From: an uncultured beta proteobacterium
Lineage (GTDB): Bacteria; Pseudomonadota; Gammaproteobacteria; Burkholderiales; SG8-39
NCBI GenBank assembly: GCA_902826155.1
Contig: CADEDU010000007.1
Location: 44,368 to 71,869, forward strand
Reading direction: 5' to 3'
Length of the DNA: 27,502 nt
Positions within the stretch are counted from its first letter, which is position 1; each line of letters opens with the position of its first letter. Made by a program: the position numbers and the translations under genes. Positions 17,064-23,282 of the stretch are shown here, one piece after another. The notes below the pieces were generated by a model. The model did no database searches. It was not told where the DNA came from and worked only from the letters and a program-made list of their open reading frames with translations.

Positions 17064-17537
17064 ATGACTCGCACAACGATCGCCACGCTTGCCGCCGCTG
17101 CAGTGCTCTCGAGCGGCTGCTCCTTCATCAACAAGGCGGACATCGCGCGCTACGACTTCGCCACGGTCAACGCAAATTCCGGGTCGGGCGCACCTGCCGC
17201 TGCCGATCTCGAACTGCGCACCAAGGCGTGGAAGCACGAGTGGCGCTGCAACTATCTGGAGCAGTGCGACACCGAGTTCGCCAGCGCGCTCTACGTGTTC
17301 GACCGTCGCAACGGCAAGCAGATCAAGTGGAACCGTATCGAGGTGTTCTCGCGCGACGATTGCGAGGCCTCCACCGACGATCGCCGCAACTACAAGACGA
17401 TCACCGATGCCGATCTGGTATCGATCGGCTGGCCGAAGCGGCGCGAAGGCAAGTACGACAAGGTGAGCGCTTTCCTGGTGTTCTACGCCGACTGGGGCAA
17501 CGTCAGCGCGCGGGTGAAGACCGACGTTTGCAAGTAG
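17064..17537 (+). CDS. small putative lipoprotein of unknown function
   Basis: A 157-residue protein with an N-terminal export signal (MTRTT, then an alanine-rich hydrophobic core) ending in LSSGC, so C19 is the likely lipidated cysteine. The residue at -3 is serine where leucine is usual, so the lipobox is imperfect but plausible. The mature part is charged and contains four further cysteines (in WRCNYLEQCDTEF, DDCEAS and the C-terminal DVCK), which could form two disulphides in the periplasm. I do not recognise the family. It ends 18 bases before the convergent DUF1330 gene and is unlikely to belong to the catabolic operon. Confidence 0.72.
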   Translation: MTRTTIATLAAAAVLSSGCSFINKADIARYDFATVNANSGSGAPAAADLELRTKAWKHEWRCNYLEQCDTEFASALYVFDRRNGKQIKWNRIEVFSRDDCEASTDDRRNYKTITDADLVSIGWPKRREGKYDKVSAFLVFYADWGNVSARVKTDVCK

Positions 17538-17555
17538 CGCCGCGCTATACGCACT

Positions 17556-17843
17556 CTACGCGCCCTCCACCACCACCATATTGAAATCGGCCGCGCCCAG
17601 GCGGTGCGAACGCGCCTCCTGGTAGTCGACCGAATGGTAGAAGGCCCTGGCGGCCTCCACCGACGCGAACTCCGCGATCACCACGCGCGCCTGAGGAATC
17701 GAACCCTCGAGCGCCGTCTTCACGCCGCCGCGCGAGAGAAACTTGCCGCCATGCTTGGCCAGCGCCGGGCCGGCGCGCTTGGCGTATTCCTGATACTGGA
17801 CCGGGTTGTTCACATCGATCAACGACAGCACGTAAGCAGGCAT
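17556..17843 (-). CDS. DUF1330 family protein (ferredoxin-like fold)
   Basis: A 95-residue protein of the DUF1330 family, recognisable by the opening MPAYVLSLIDVNNPVQYQEYAKRAG (quoted here only as MPAYVLSLIDVNNP...YQEYAKRAG), the central GGKFLSRGG, and the ARVVIAEFASVEAARAFYHS block. These proteins adopt a dimeric alpha/beta barrel like the antibiotic biosynthesis monooxygenases; their chemistry is generally undefined. AGGGAAA lies ahead of the ATG at 17843. It is the last gene of the leftward marR-adh-VOC-VOC series, 87 bases after the preceding VOC gene with a GC-rich hairpin between them, so it may be expressed at a lower or separate level. A role as an accessory isomerase or binding protein in the pathway is speculative. 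Confidence 0.85.
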   Translation of the reverse strand: MPAYVLSLIDVNNPVQYQEYAKRAGPALAKHGGKFLSRGGVKTALEGSIPQARVVIAEFASVEAARAFYHSVDYQEARSHRLGAADFNMVVVEGA

Positions 17844-17864
17844 CGCGTTTCCCTAGAAAGGTTG

Positions 17865-17881
17865 CGGCGCCGAGCGCGCCG
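17865..17881 (-). terminator. intercistronic GC-rich hairpin between VOC and DUF1330 genes
   Basis: CGGCGC and GCGCCG form a perfect six-pair stem with a five-base loop. Read on the minus strand it is followed by CAACCTTTCT, a short weak T-stretch. It may be an attenuating or mRNA-processing hairpin rather than a full terminator. Confidence 0.35.
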
Positions 17882-17930
17882 ATGATCCTGTTGTGATTCG
17901 TGGTCCGCGGTCGTAGCGCACTCCACCGAG

Positions 17931-18854
17931 CTACTTGGCGACCCGCATCTGCGGCTTCGCCGTGTTCTTGCTGGTATCGAACTCGGCGATGTCGGGCCGC
18001 GCGCCCCACATGCAGAACGACTTCGGCTCGAACGGGAACTGCCGCGGGCGATACGACGCCTCCTGCTCGGGCAGGATGTGCTTCACCCCGACCGAGTACT
18101 CGTAGACCATCTTGTCCGGCCCCTCGAAGTAGAGGAACACCGCCGAGGACGACGGGTGCCGCCCCGGGCCGAACACGATCTTCACGCCCTGCTCGCGCAG
18201 GAAGTAGAACGAGCGCATCACGTCGTCGATGTCCTCGACCTGATGGTTGATGTGCTGGATGCCGGGCCGGTTCGACGGAAACAAGGCAAGCGAATGGTGG
18301 ATGGTGTCGATGCGCAGCAGCGCCGCGTCACCGATCCAGTCCGAGACGCGCGCGTTGCAGATCCGCGTCCAGAACGCCTCGTCGCGCGCCGCATTCGAGG
18401 TGCGCAGGCCGATGTGACTGAAGTGCGTGATGCCGGCATCGCGGGTGGGGTGGTAACGCACCCCGCTGTGGTACGGCCGCACCACGACTTCGATCTTGTT
18501 GCCCGTGGGATCGTTGAACGACAGAAACTGCTTCACGCGCCGCTGCTCGGCTTCATCCTTCGTTCCGAAGTGGACCGGATGCCCGGCCTTCTCCAGTTCG
18601 GCCGCCACCGCATCGAAATCGTCGGGATTGCGCAGATCGAAGCCGCTCGCGTTGTCGGCCGGATCGCCCTCGAAGTACACCAGCGTGTGATCGCGCGTAT
18701 CGCCGCGCACCGGCGCGCGGTCACTGCGGAAGTACGCCGCCTTGCCTTCGCGGCCCACCAGTTGCAACCCGACGATCTTGGTCGCGAACTCGATCGCCTG
18801 ATCCAGATTGGGCGTGCCCACGCGCACGTAACGGATGTCGTAGAGATTGATCAT
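17931..18854 (-). CDS. VOC-superfamily type I extradiol dioxygenase-like protein (copy 2)
   Basis: A 307-residue two-module vicinal-oxygen-chelate protein. The residues expected of a BphC-like ring-cleavage dioxygenase are at matching spacing: metal ligands H147 (FSHIGL), H204 (INHQVED) and E252 (VYEYS), second-sphere HH at 186-187 (HHSLALF) and Y242 in YFEGPD. It would cleave a catechol or hydroquinone-like ring beside the hydroxyl groups using Fe(II) and oxygen. GGAGG lies just ahead of the ATG at 18854. The protein is 80% identical, with no gaps over 290 residues, to the gene upstream, from which it is separated by only 18 bases; only the last 15 residues differ greatly. The tandem pair probably differs in substrate preference. 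A non-oxygenase VOC role remains possible. Confidence 0.85.
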   Translation of the reverse strand: MINLYDIRYVRVGTPNLDQAIEFATKIVGLQLVGREGKAAYFRSDRAPVRGDTRDHTLVYFEGDPADNASGFDLRNPDDFDAVAAELEKAGHPVHFGTKDEAEQRRVKQFLSFNDPTGNKIEVVVRPYHSGVRYHPTRDAGITHFSHIGLRTSNAARDEAFWTRICNARVSDWIGDAALLRIDTIHHSLALFPSNRPGIQHINHQVEDIDDVMRSFYFLREQGVKIVFGPGRHPSSSAVFLYFEGPDKMVYEYSVGVKHILPEQEASYRPRQFPFEPKSFCMWGARPDIAEFDTSKNTAKPQMRVAK

Positions 18855-18872
18855 CGGGTCCTCCGTGTTCCC

Positions 18873-19787
18873 CTACACCGGCCGCAGATTCGGCGCGGGC
18901 TTCTTCACTTCGAACTCGGCCACGTCGGGCACCGCGCCCCACATGCACAGCGAATAACGCTCGAACGGGAACTGCCGCGGCCGATAGCTCGCTTCGTCTT
19001 CGGGCTTGATGTGCTTCACCCCCACCGAGTACTCGTACACCATCCGGTCGGGCCCTTCGAAATACACCATGATGGCGCTCGAGAGCGGATGACGGCCCGG
19101 CCCCCACACGATCCTCACGCCCTGCTCGCGCAGGAAGTAGAACGAGCGCATCACGTCGTCGGCGTCCTCGACCTGATGATTGATGTGCTGGATGCCCGGA
19201 AACGTCGAGGGGAACAGCGCGAGCGAATGGTGGATCGTGTTCACCCGCAACAGCGGCGCATCGCCGATCCAGTCCGACACGCGCGCGTTCATCACGGTGG
19301 TCCAGAACTTCTCGTCGCGCACCGGGTTGCTGGTGCGCAGCCCGATGTGACTGAACTCGGTGATGCCGGCATCGCGCGTCGGGTGGTAGCGCACCCCGCT
19401 GTGATAGGGCCGCGCGACGATCTCGATCTTGTTGCCGCTCGGATCGCGCGAGATCAGGCACTGCTTGACGCGACGCAGTTCGCACTCATCCTTGCTGGCG
19501 AGTTGCACCGGATACCCGGCCTGTTCCAATGCCGCGCACACCGCATCGAACTGCGCCGGCTCCCGCAGATCGAAACCGATGGCGTGGTCGGCCGGATCGC
19601 CCTCGAAGTACACCAGCGTGTGATCGCGCGTGTCGCCACGCACCGGTGCGCGGTCGCTACGGAAGTACGCCGCCTTGCCTTCGCGCGCGACCAGCTGCAG
19701 CCCGACGATCTTCGTGGCGAACTCGATAGCGTCGTTCAGCCGCGGAGTGCCGATGCGCAGGTAACGGATGTCGAACAGGTCGATCAT
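18873..19787 (-). CDS. VOC-superfamily type I extradiol dioxygenase-like protein (copy 1)
   Basis: A 304-residue paralogue of the preceding entry. Two repeated VOC modules are seen, with the metal site in the second: H147, H204 and E252, with H186-H187 and Y242 nearby, as in 2,3-dihydroxybiphenyl dioxygenases. The differences from copy 2 cluster at residues 91-115, 155-166 and 230-241, surface or pocket-lining positions in this fold, and not at the metal site. A modest GAGG precedes the ATG at 19787. It lies 58 bases after the Fe-dependent dehydrogenase gene in the marR operon. Ring cleavage of a hydroxylated product of the divergent flavin monooxygenase is the natural reading, but the substrate is not known. 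Confidence 0.86.
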   Translation of the reverse strand: MIDLFDIRYLRIGTPRLNDAIEFATKIVGLQLVAREGKAAYFRSDRAPVRGDTRDHTLVYFEGDPADHAIGFDLREPAQFDAVCAALEQAGYPVQLASKDECELRRVKQCLISRDPSGNKIEIVARPYHSGVRYHPTRDAGITEFSHIGLRTSNPVRDEKFWTTVMNARVSDWIGDAPLLRVNTIHHSLALFPSTFPGIQHINHQVEDADDVMRSFYFLREQGVRIVWGPGRHPLSSAIMVYFEGPDRMVYEYSVGVKHIKPEDEASYRPRQFPFERYSLCMWGAVPDVAEFEVKKPAPNLRPV

Positions 19788-19845
19788 TTGAAGCCTCGTT
19801 CAAGCAAAATTTGCGAGCGAATGATGCCGTCTCAGGCGAAATACC
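19788..19845 (-). other. short spacer with inverted repeats before VOC copy 1
   Basis: Contains TTGAA-N6-TTCAA (19788-19803) and GCAAA-A-TTTGC (19804-19814), two small adjacent inverted repeats ahead of the VOC pair. They do not match the TTGCA-N2-TGCAA pattern of the MarR sites. Possible mRNA structure or a secondary binding site; significance is low. Confidence 0.25.
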
Positions 19846-21054
19846 TCAGGCGAAACACGACTCGTAGATCTGGCGCGCCTGACCGACGTTGGCCTTGCGC
19901 ACGTTGGGCGAATGGATCAGCGTGTCGTCGCGCACCTCGCCCTCGGGTCCGCCGCCCCACAGTCCGCGCGCCGCCTCGCGTGCCATTTCCATGATGCGGT
20001 CCGGCGCGAACATGCCCGGCTCGAAGTAGCGCGGGAAGGCGATGTCGTCGTACAACCGGTACATCTCGTCGAGCACCGACGCGGCGAGCGTGTCGGCACG
20101 GCGAGCGTGACGTCTGATGCCGAACGCTTCGGCCACCGCGCGCAGCTTGGCGACGTCGGCCGGCGCGTTGAACGCGAGCACCCGCGGCATCAGCACGCCC
20201 ACGCCGAGCCCATGCGCGAGATCGAGCCGGCTCTCCAGCGGAAACGACAGTGAGTGCGCCAAGCCCAGGCGAGCGTTGCCGCAGGCGATGTTGGCCATGG
20301 CCGCGGCCAATAGCACCTGATTGCGCGACGCCTCCGAGCGCTCGTGGATCGAAGCGCGCAGGCTATCGAGCTGACAGCGCAGCGCGGCAAGCGCCATTGC
20401 GTCGGTGAGCGGTGTGGCCAGTTCAGTGAAACATGCTTCCAGCGCATGCGTCATCGCATCGATGCCGGCGATCGCTGCAACCTTGCCCGGTACGCTCGCG
20501 AGCACAACCGGATCGAGAATCGCCACTTCCGGAAAACTCAGCGGACCGCCACCGACGAGCTTGCGATGGCTGGCTTCGTCCTTGACGATGGTGTACTGCG
20601 ACACCTCGGAGCCGGAACCGGCCGTGGTCGGCACCATGATCTGCGGCAGCGCCTTCGTGGCGAACGCGGCATAACCGACGTGATTGCTGAAGCTTGCTGA
20701 ATTCGCGGCGGTGATCGCCACCGCCTTGCCGGTGCACATCACCGAACCGCCGCCGATGGCAATCACCGCGCCGACGCCGGTTTCGCGCACCCGCGCAGCC
20801 AGGCTGTCAACGTGCGCCAGCCGTGCATCGATGCCGCACTGCTCGAACAGTTCCAGCGCAATGCCCGCACCGCGCAGATCGTCGAGTGCCTGGCGATAGA
20901 AATCGAGGCGCGCGATCGTCGGGTCGCTCACCACCAGTGCCTTGGCGATGCCCATCCCTTTGGCCAGGGCGGCAAGCTCATGCAATGCGTTCGTGCCATG
21001 CACCACACGCGTGGGCATGTGGAATGTCATCGCTTGAGAAAGGCCGGTGCTCAT
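19846..21054 (-). CDS. iron-containing alcohol dehydrogenase / maleylacetate reductase family
   Basis: A 402-residue NAD(P)-dependent oxidoreductase of the group III (Fe-ADH) family. The dinucleotide site is GGGS at 101-104 and TTAGSGSE at 143-150. Metal ligands are D199 and H203 (GIDAMTHALEA), H267 (GLAHSLSFP) and H281 (LDLAHGLGVGVLMP). All four are present, which fits the classical Fe-ADH subgroup; maleylacetate reductases belong to the same superfamily but often lack some of these ligands, so an alcohol or hydroxy-acid dehydrogenase role is at least as likely. Its ATG at 21054 overlaps the marR stop by four bases, so it is translationally coupled to the regulator. It would oxidise or reduce an alcohol/aldehyde or a keto-acid intermediate of the locus. 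Confidence 0.88.
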   Translation of the reverse strand: MSTGLSQAMTFHMPTRVVHGTNALHELAALAKGMGIAKALVVSDPTIARLDFYRQALDDLRGAGIALELFEQCGIDARLAHVDSLAARVRETGVGAVIAIGGGSVMCTGKAVAITAANSASFSNHVGYAAFATKALPQIMVPTTAGSGSEVSQYTIVKDEASHRKLVGGGPLSFPEVAILDPVVLASVPGKVAAIAGIDAMTHALEACFTELATPLTDAMALAALRCQLDSLRASIHERSEASRNQVLLAAAMANIACGNARLGLAHSLSFPLESRLDLAHGLGVGVLMPRVLAFNAPADVAKLRAVAEAFGIRRHARRADTLAASVLDEMYRLYDDIAFPRYFEPGMFAPDRIMEMAREAARGLWGGGPEGEVRDDTLIHSPNVRKANVGQARQIYESCFA

Positions 21055-21614
21055 ACAGCGCTGGCTGTCGATGCCGTGGACCTGCGGCGTGCGTTGGAGC
21101 GAGTGTTCGATCCGCGCTTGCGTGTGGCTTGCAACGCCCCGGAGTGGGATGCGCGCCGCCGCACCGTGGGATCGATGCCCGCGATGTTGACATAGATCCG
21201 CTCGAGCAGCCGCTTGAGCAGCGCGATCTCGGCGTCGTCGAAGCCGGCCAGCGCCACCTGCTCATACAGGCGCGCGAGCGGGATGATGCGCTCGGTCAGC
21301 GTGCGACCGGCGGCGGTGAGCTCGATGCGCAGCGTGCGGGCGTCATCACCGGCGCGCCGTCGCATGGTGCCGTTGCGCACGCCGGCGGCGACCAGTCGCG
21401 ACACCGTGGAGAGCTCGATGCTCGTATGCGCAGCCAGATCGGTCACCGACTGCCCGGCCTGATGGTAGAGCGAGGCGAGCGCGCGCCAGCGCTGCAGCGT
21501 CAGGCGGTGACGCTTCATCTCCTCGTTGAACGCGTTGCCGATGCGCACACCCGCGCGGTTCAACAGGTAGGGCAGCGTCGTCTCGAGATCGAATTCTTCT
21601 TTCCTGGAGGCCAT
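21051..21614 (-). CDS. MarR family transcriptional regulator, likely repressor of the divergent catabolic locus
   Basis: A 187-residue winged-helix repressor. The start at 21614 (MASRKEEFD) is preferred over a longer frame from 21698 because the latter would run through the operator and promoter. Helix-turn-helix at about 50-80 with recognition helix TSIELSTVSRLVAAG, and a wing with the D-x-R motif in GDDARTLRIELT (89-100), as in MarR/HpaR-type regulators. The C-terminal 37 residues form a very basic Ser/Arg/Ala-rich tail that is not typical of the family. It heads the leftward operon and overlaps the dehydrogenase gene by four bases. Two TTGCA-N2-TGCAA palindromes in the upstream region are its probable operators, one of them controlling its own gene. 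The effector is presumably an aromatic substrate or its CoA ester. Confidence 0.9.
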   Translation of the reverse strand: MASRKEEFDLETTLPYLLNRAGVRIGNAFNEEMKRHRLTLQRWRALASLYHQAGQSVTDLAAHTSIELSTVSRLVAAGVRNGTMRRRAGDDARTLRIELTAAGRTLTERIIPLARLYEQVALAGFDDAEIALLKRLLERIYVNIAGIDPTVRRRASHSGALQATRKRGSNTRSNARRRSTASTASAV

Positions 21615-21642
21615 GGCAACCGACGCGATCAATCGTGGCCGG

Positions 21643-21671
21643 ATGCTAGGAGCAATCCATTGCAGCTGCAA
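21643..21671 (-). promoter_or_regulatory. candidate leftward promoter of the marR operon
   Basis: On the minus strand TTGCAG (21671-21666) and TAGCAT (21648-21643) are separated by exactly 17 bases. Transcription would start near 21636, about 22 bases before the marR ATG. The -35 box is part of the palindromic operator at 21658-21673. Confidence 0.5.
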
Positions 21672-21673
21672 TG
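21658..21673. promoter_or_regulatory. MarR operator 1, 16-bp perfect palindrome
   Basis: CATTGCAGCTGCAATG is a perfect 16-base palindrome with core TTGCA-GC-TGCAA. It overlaps the likely -35 box of the leftward marR promoter. Dyads of this size are typical MarR-family operators. It is centred 70 bases from operator 2, which has the same core. Confidence 0.7.
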
Positions 21674-21728
21674 ATTTCGCCGTGCGGCGTCGCAGCATCC
21701 CGTCACCCGATTCAACGGCGGGCGGATT

Positions 21729-21742
21729 CTTGCAAATGCAAG
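21729..21742. promoter_or_regulatory. MarR operator 2
   Basis: CTTGCA-AA-TGCAAG repeats the TTGCA-N2-TGCAA core of operator 1 with a different centre and flanks. It overlaps the likely -35 box of the rightward monooxygenase promoter, so one regulator bound at both dyads could shut off both transcripts. Confidence 0.65.
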
Positions 21743-21758
21743 GATCGCGTGATTGAAT
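21730..21758 (+). promoter_or_regulatory. candidate rightward promoter of the monooxygenase operon
   Basis: TTGCAA (21730-21735) and TTGAAT (21753-21758) are spaced by 17 bases, giving a predicted start near 21765 and a leader of about 87 bases. The -35 lies inside operator 2 and the -10 overlaps the first copy of the 27-base tandem repeat. Confidence 0.45.
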
Positions 21759-21807
21759 CCGCCGCTACACCAAGGCGGTGTGAATCCGCCGCTACACCAA
21801 GGCGGTA
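21754..21807 (+). repeat. two-copy 27-bp tandem repeat in the monooxygenase leader
   Basis: Bases 21754-21780 and 21781-21807 match at 26 of 27 positions. Each copy contains CCGCC-N10-GGCGG, able to fold into a small hairpin, and the GAATCCGCC part is complementary to GGCGGATTC at 21721-21729. The copies differ only in the last base. It lies between the likely promoter and the ATG at 21852. Confidence 0.85.
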
Positions 21808-21851
21808 CGCATGCTGCGCCGCCGCCATTGGCATCGACCGGGAGCCACCGC

Positions 21852-23096
21852 ATGACCCAGCTGGCAGCGACGCAGCCCGCCACGACACTCGCCTCGGCGC
21901 GGTGTGACGTCCCCACCATCGAGGAACTGCGCGAACGCGTGCGCGCCATCGTGCCGCGCGTGAAGGAACTCGCCGAGCAGACCGAGCGCGATCGACAACT
22001 CTCGGCCGAGATCGCCGCGCGGTTCAAGGAAAGCCAGATCCTGCGTTTAATGCAACCCAGCCGCTTCGGCGGATTCGAATACGGCTTCAGCGCGCTGCTC
22101 GCGTTGAGTCCGGAGTTCGGCCGGGCGTGCGCGTCGACCGCATGGTGCTTCGGCCTGGGCGTGGTGCATCAATGGATGCTCGGGGCGTTTCCAGCGCAGG
22201 TGCAGGACGAGATTTTCGGCGCCGATCACGACGTCATCATCGCCGGCGCGTATGCGCCCTCTGCACAGGCCGAGGCGGTGCCTGGCGGCTTCAAGATCAA
22301 GGGCCGCTGGGGATTCGCCAGCGGCGTCGACAATGCCTCGTGGTCGCTGTTCGGCGTGATGTTCCCGGCGTGCGACGAAACCGGCGGCAAGCCTGCACCG
22401 GGTTTCCTCATCCTGCCCAAGGCCGACTACGAGATCGAAGACAACTGGCACACCGTCGGCCTGGCCGGCACCGGCAGCAAGAACATGCTGATCCGCGAAG
22501 ACGTGTTCGTGCCGCGCCATCGCATGCTCACGTTTCCACAGCTCTCGTCGAACAATCCGCCGGGCACGCTGGTCAATCGCAATCCGCTGTATCGGATTCC
22601 GTTCCTTGCCGGGGTGCCGGTCACGCTGGTGTCGCCGGCGCTGGGTGCGTTGCGCGGCGCTATCGACGATTTCGTGGCCACTTCCACCGCGCGTACGACC
22701 AAGGGCGCCACCGCCGGCGCCGGCAACAAGATGCACGAGTTCGCGACGATTCAGATCCGGCTGGCCGAAGCCGAAGCGTGCTTGGATGCGGCGACGCTGC
22801 TGCTGGAGCGCGATCTGCGCGAACTGGAAGAAACAGCGGCGGCCGGCGGATTCATCGACATCGACATGCGCATCCGCAACCGGCGCGATCAGGCGTTCGC
22901 CACCAAGCTGGCCTGCCAGGGCATCGACACGTTGAACACCGCGGTGGGCGGTGCGGGACTGTTCCTGTCCACCGGCATCCAGCGCGCGTGGCGCGATATC
23001 CATGGCGTGTCCAAGCACATCAGCCTGAACTGGGACTGGGTCGGCTCGATGTACGGTCAGCATCGCCTCGGTCTGGTGCCGCAAGGGCAGTACTGA
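21852..23096 (+). CDS. acyl-CoA dehydrogenase-fold flavin-dependent monooxygenase, oxygenase component (group D)
   Basis: A 414-residue enzyme with the acyl-CoA dehydrogenase fold, most like two-component hydroxylases such as HsaA or the p-hydroxyphenylacetate hydroxylase oxygenase. Supporting segments are GRWGFASGVDNASW (151-164), WHTVGLAGTGSKNM (199-212), and a C-terminal helical domain ending in the HISLNWDW-like sequence typical of this group. The catalytic glutamate of true acyl-CoA dehydrogenases is not apparent. GGAG at 21841-21844 places the start at ATG 21852. It would use reduced flavin to hydroxylate a phenol. The next gene encodes a flavoprotein reductase, and the gene is divergent from marR with a shared operator region. 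It may be co-transcribed with the reductase, although a 186-base gap with its own promoter-like sequence separates them. Confidence 0.88.
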   Translation: MTQLAATQPATTLASARCDVPTIEELRERVRAIVPRVKELAEQTERDRQLSAEIAARFKESQILRLMQPSRFGGFEYGFSALLALSPEFGRACASTAWCFGLGVVHQWMLGAFPAQVQDEIFGADHDVIIAGAYAPSAQAEAVPGGFKIKGRWGFASGVDNASWSLFGVMFPACDETGGKPAPGFLILPKADYEIEDNWHTVGLAGTGSKNMLIREDVFVPRHRMLTFPQLSSNNPPGTLVNRNPLYRIPFLAGVPVTLVSPALGALRGAIDDFVATSTARTTKGATAGAGNKMHEFATIQIRLAEAEACLDAATLLLERDLRELEETAAAGGFIDIDMRIRNRRDQAFATKLACQGIDTLNTAVGGAGLFLSTGIQRAWRDIHGVSKHISLNWDWVGSMYGQHRLGLVPQGQY

Positions 23097-23140
23097 AGCG
23101 CTTGGAATCGATTTGAGCCGCTCCGTGCTGCCGGGTTCGC

Positions 23141-23170
23141 TTGACCAGCCGGCTTTGCGAGCGCTACAAC
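23141..23170 (+). promoter_or_regulatory. candidate internal promoter before the reductase gene
   Basis: TTGACC (23141-23146), 18 bases, then TACAAC (23165-23170). It would start transcription near 23178, within the 186-base gap. A degenerate MarR-like site TTGCC-GG-TGCAT lies downstream at 23214-23225. Confidence 0.4.
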
Positions 23171-23282
23171 ACTGATACTGAACGCACGGGTGCGGCCCGA
23201 TCGATGGTCTGCCTTGCCGGTGCATAGCCACGTTATTTGCCGCCGACATACCGATCGGCACACAACCAGGCAGAAGCCAAGC

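Noticed and set aside
18078..19994. A 638-codon plus-strand open frame across the two VOC genes
   Set aside because: The composition is repeated because the VOC genes are duplicated. The minus strand encodes matched metal-binding motifs in both copies, so the plus frame is a shadow.
21754..21807. CRISPR-like repeat
   Set aside because: Only two copies with no spacer between them and no cas genes; it is a simple tandem repeat.
21753..21851. N-terminal extension of the monooxygenase from TTG 21753, encoding a nine-residue repeat
   Set aside because: It would start within the likely -10 element, and the extension is unlike the family. ATG 21852 has a ribosome binding site. The 27-base repeat being a multiple of three is probably coincidence.
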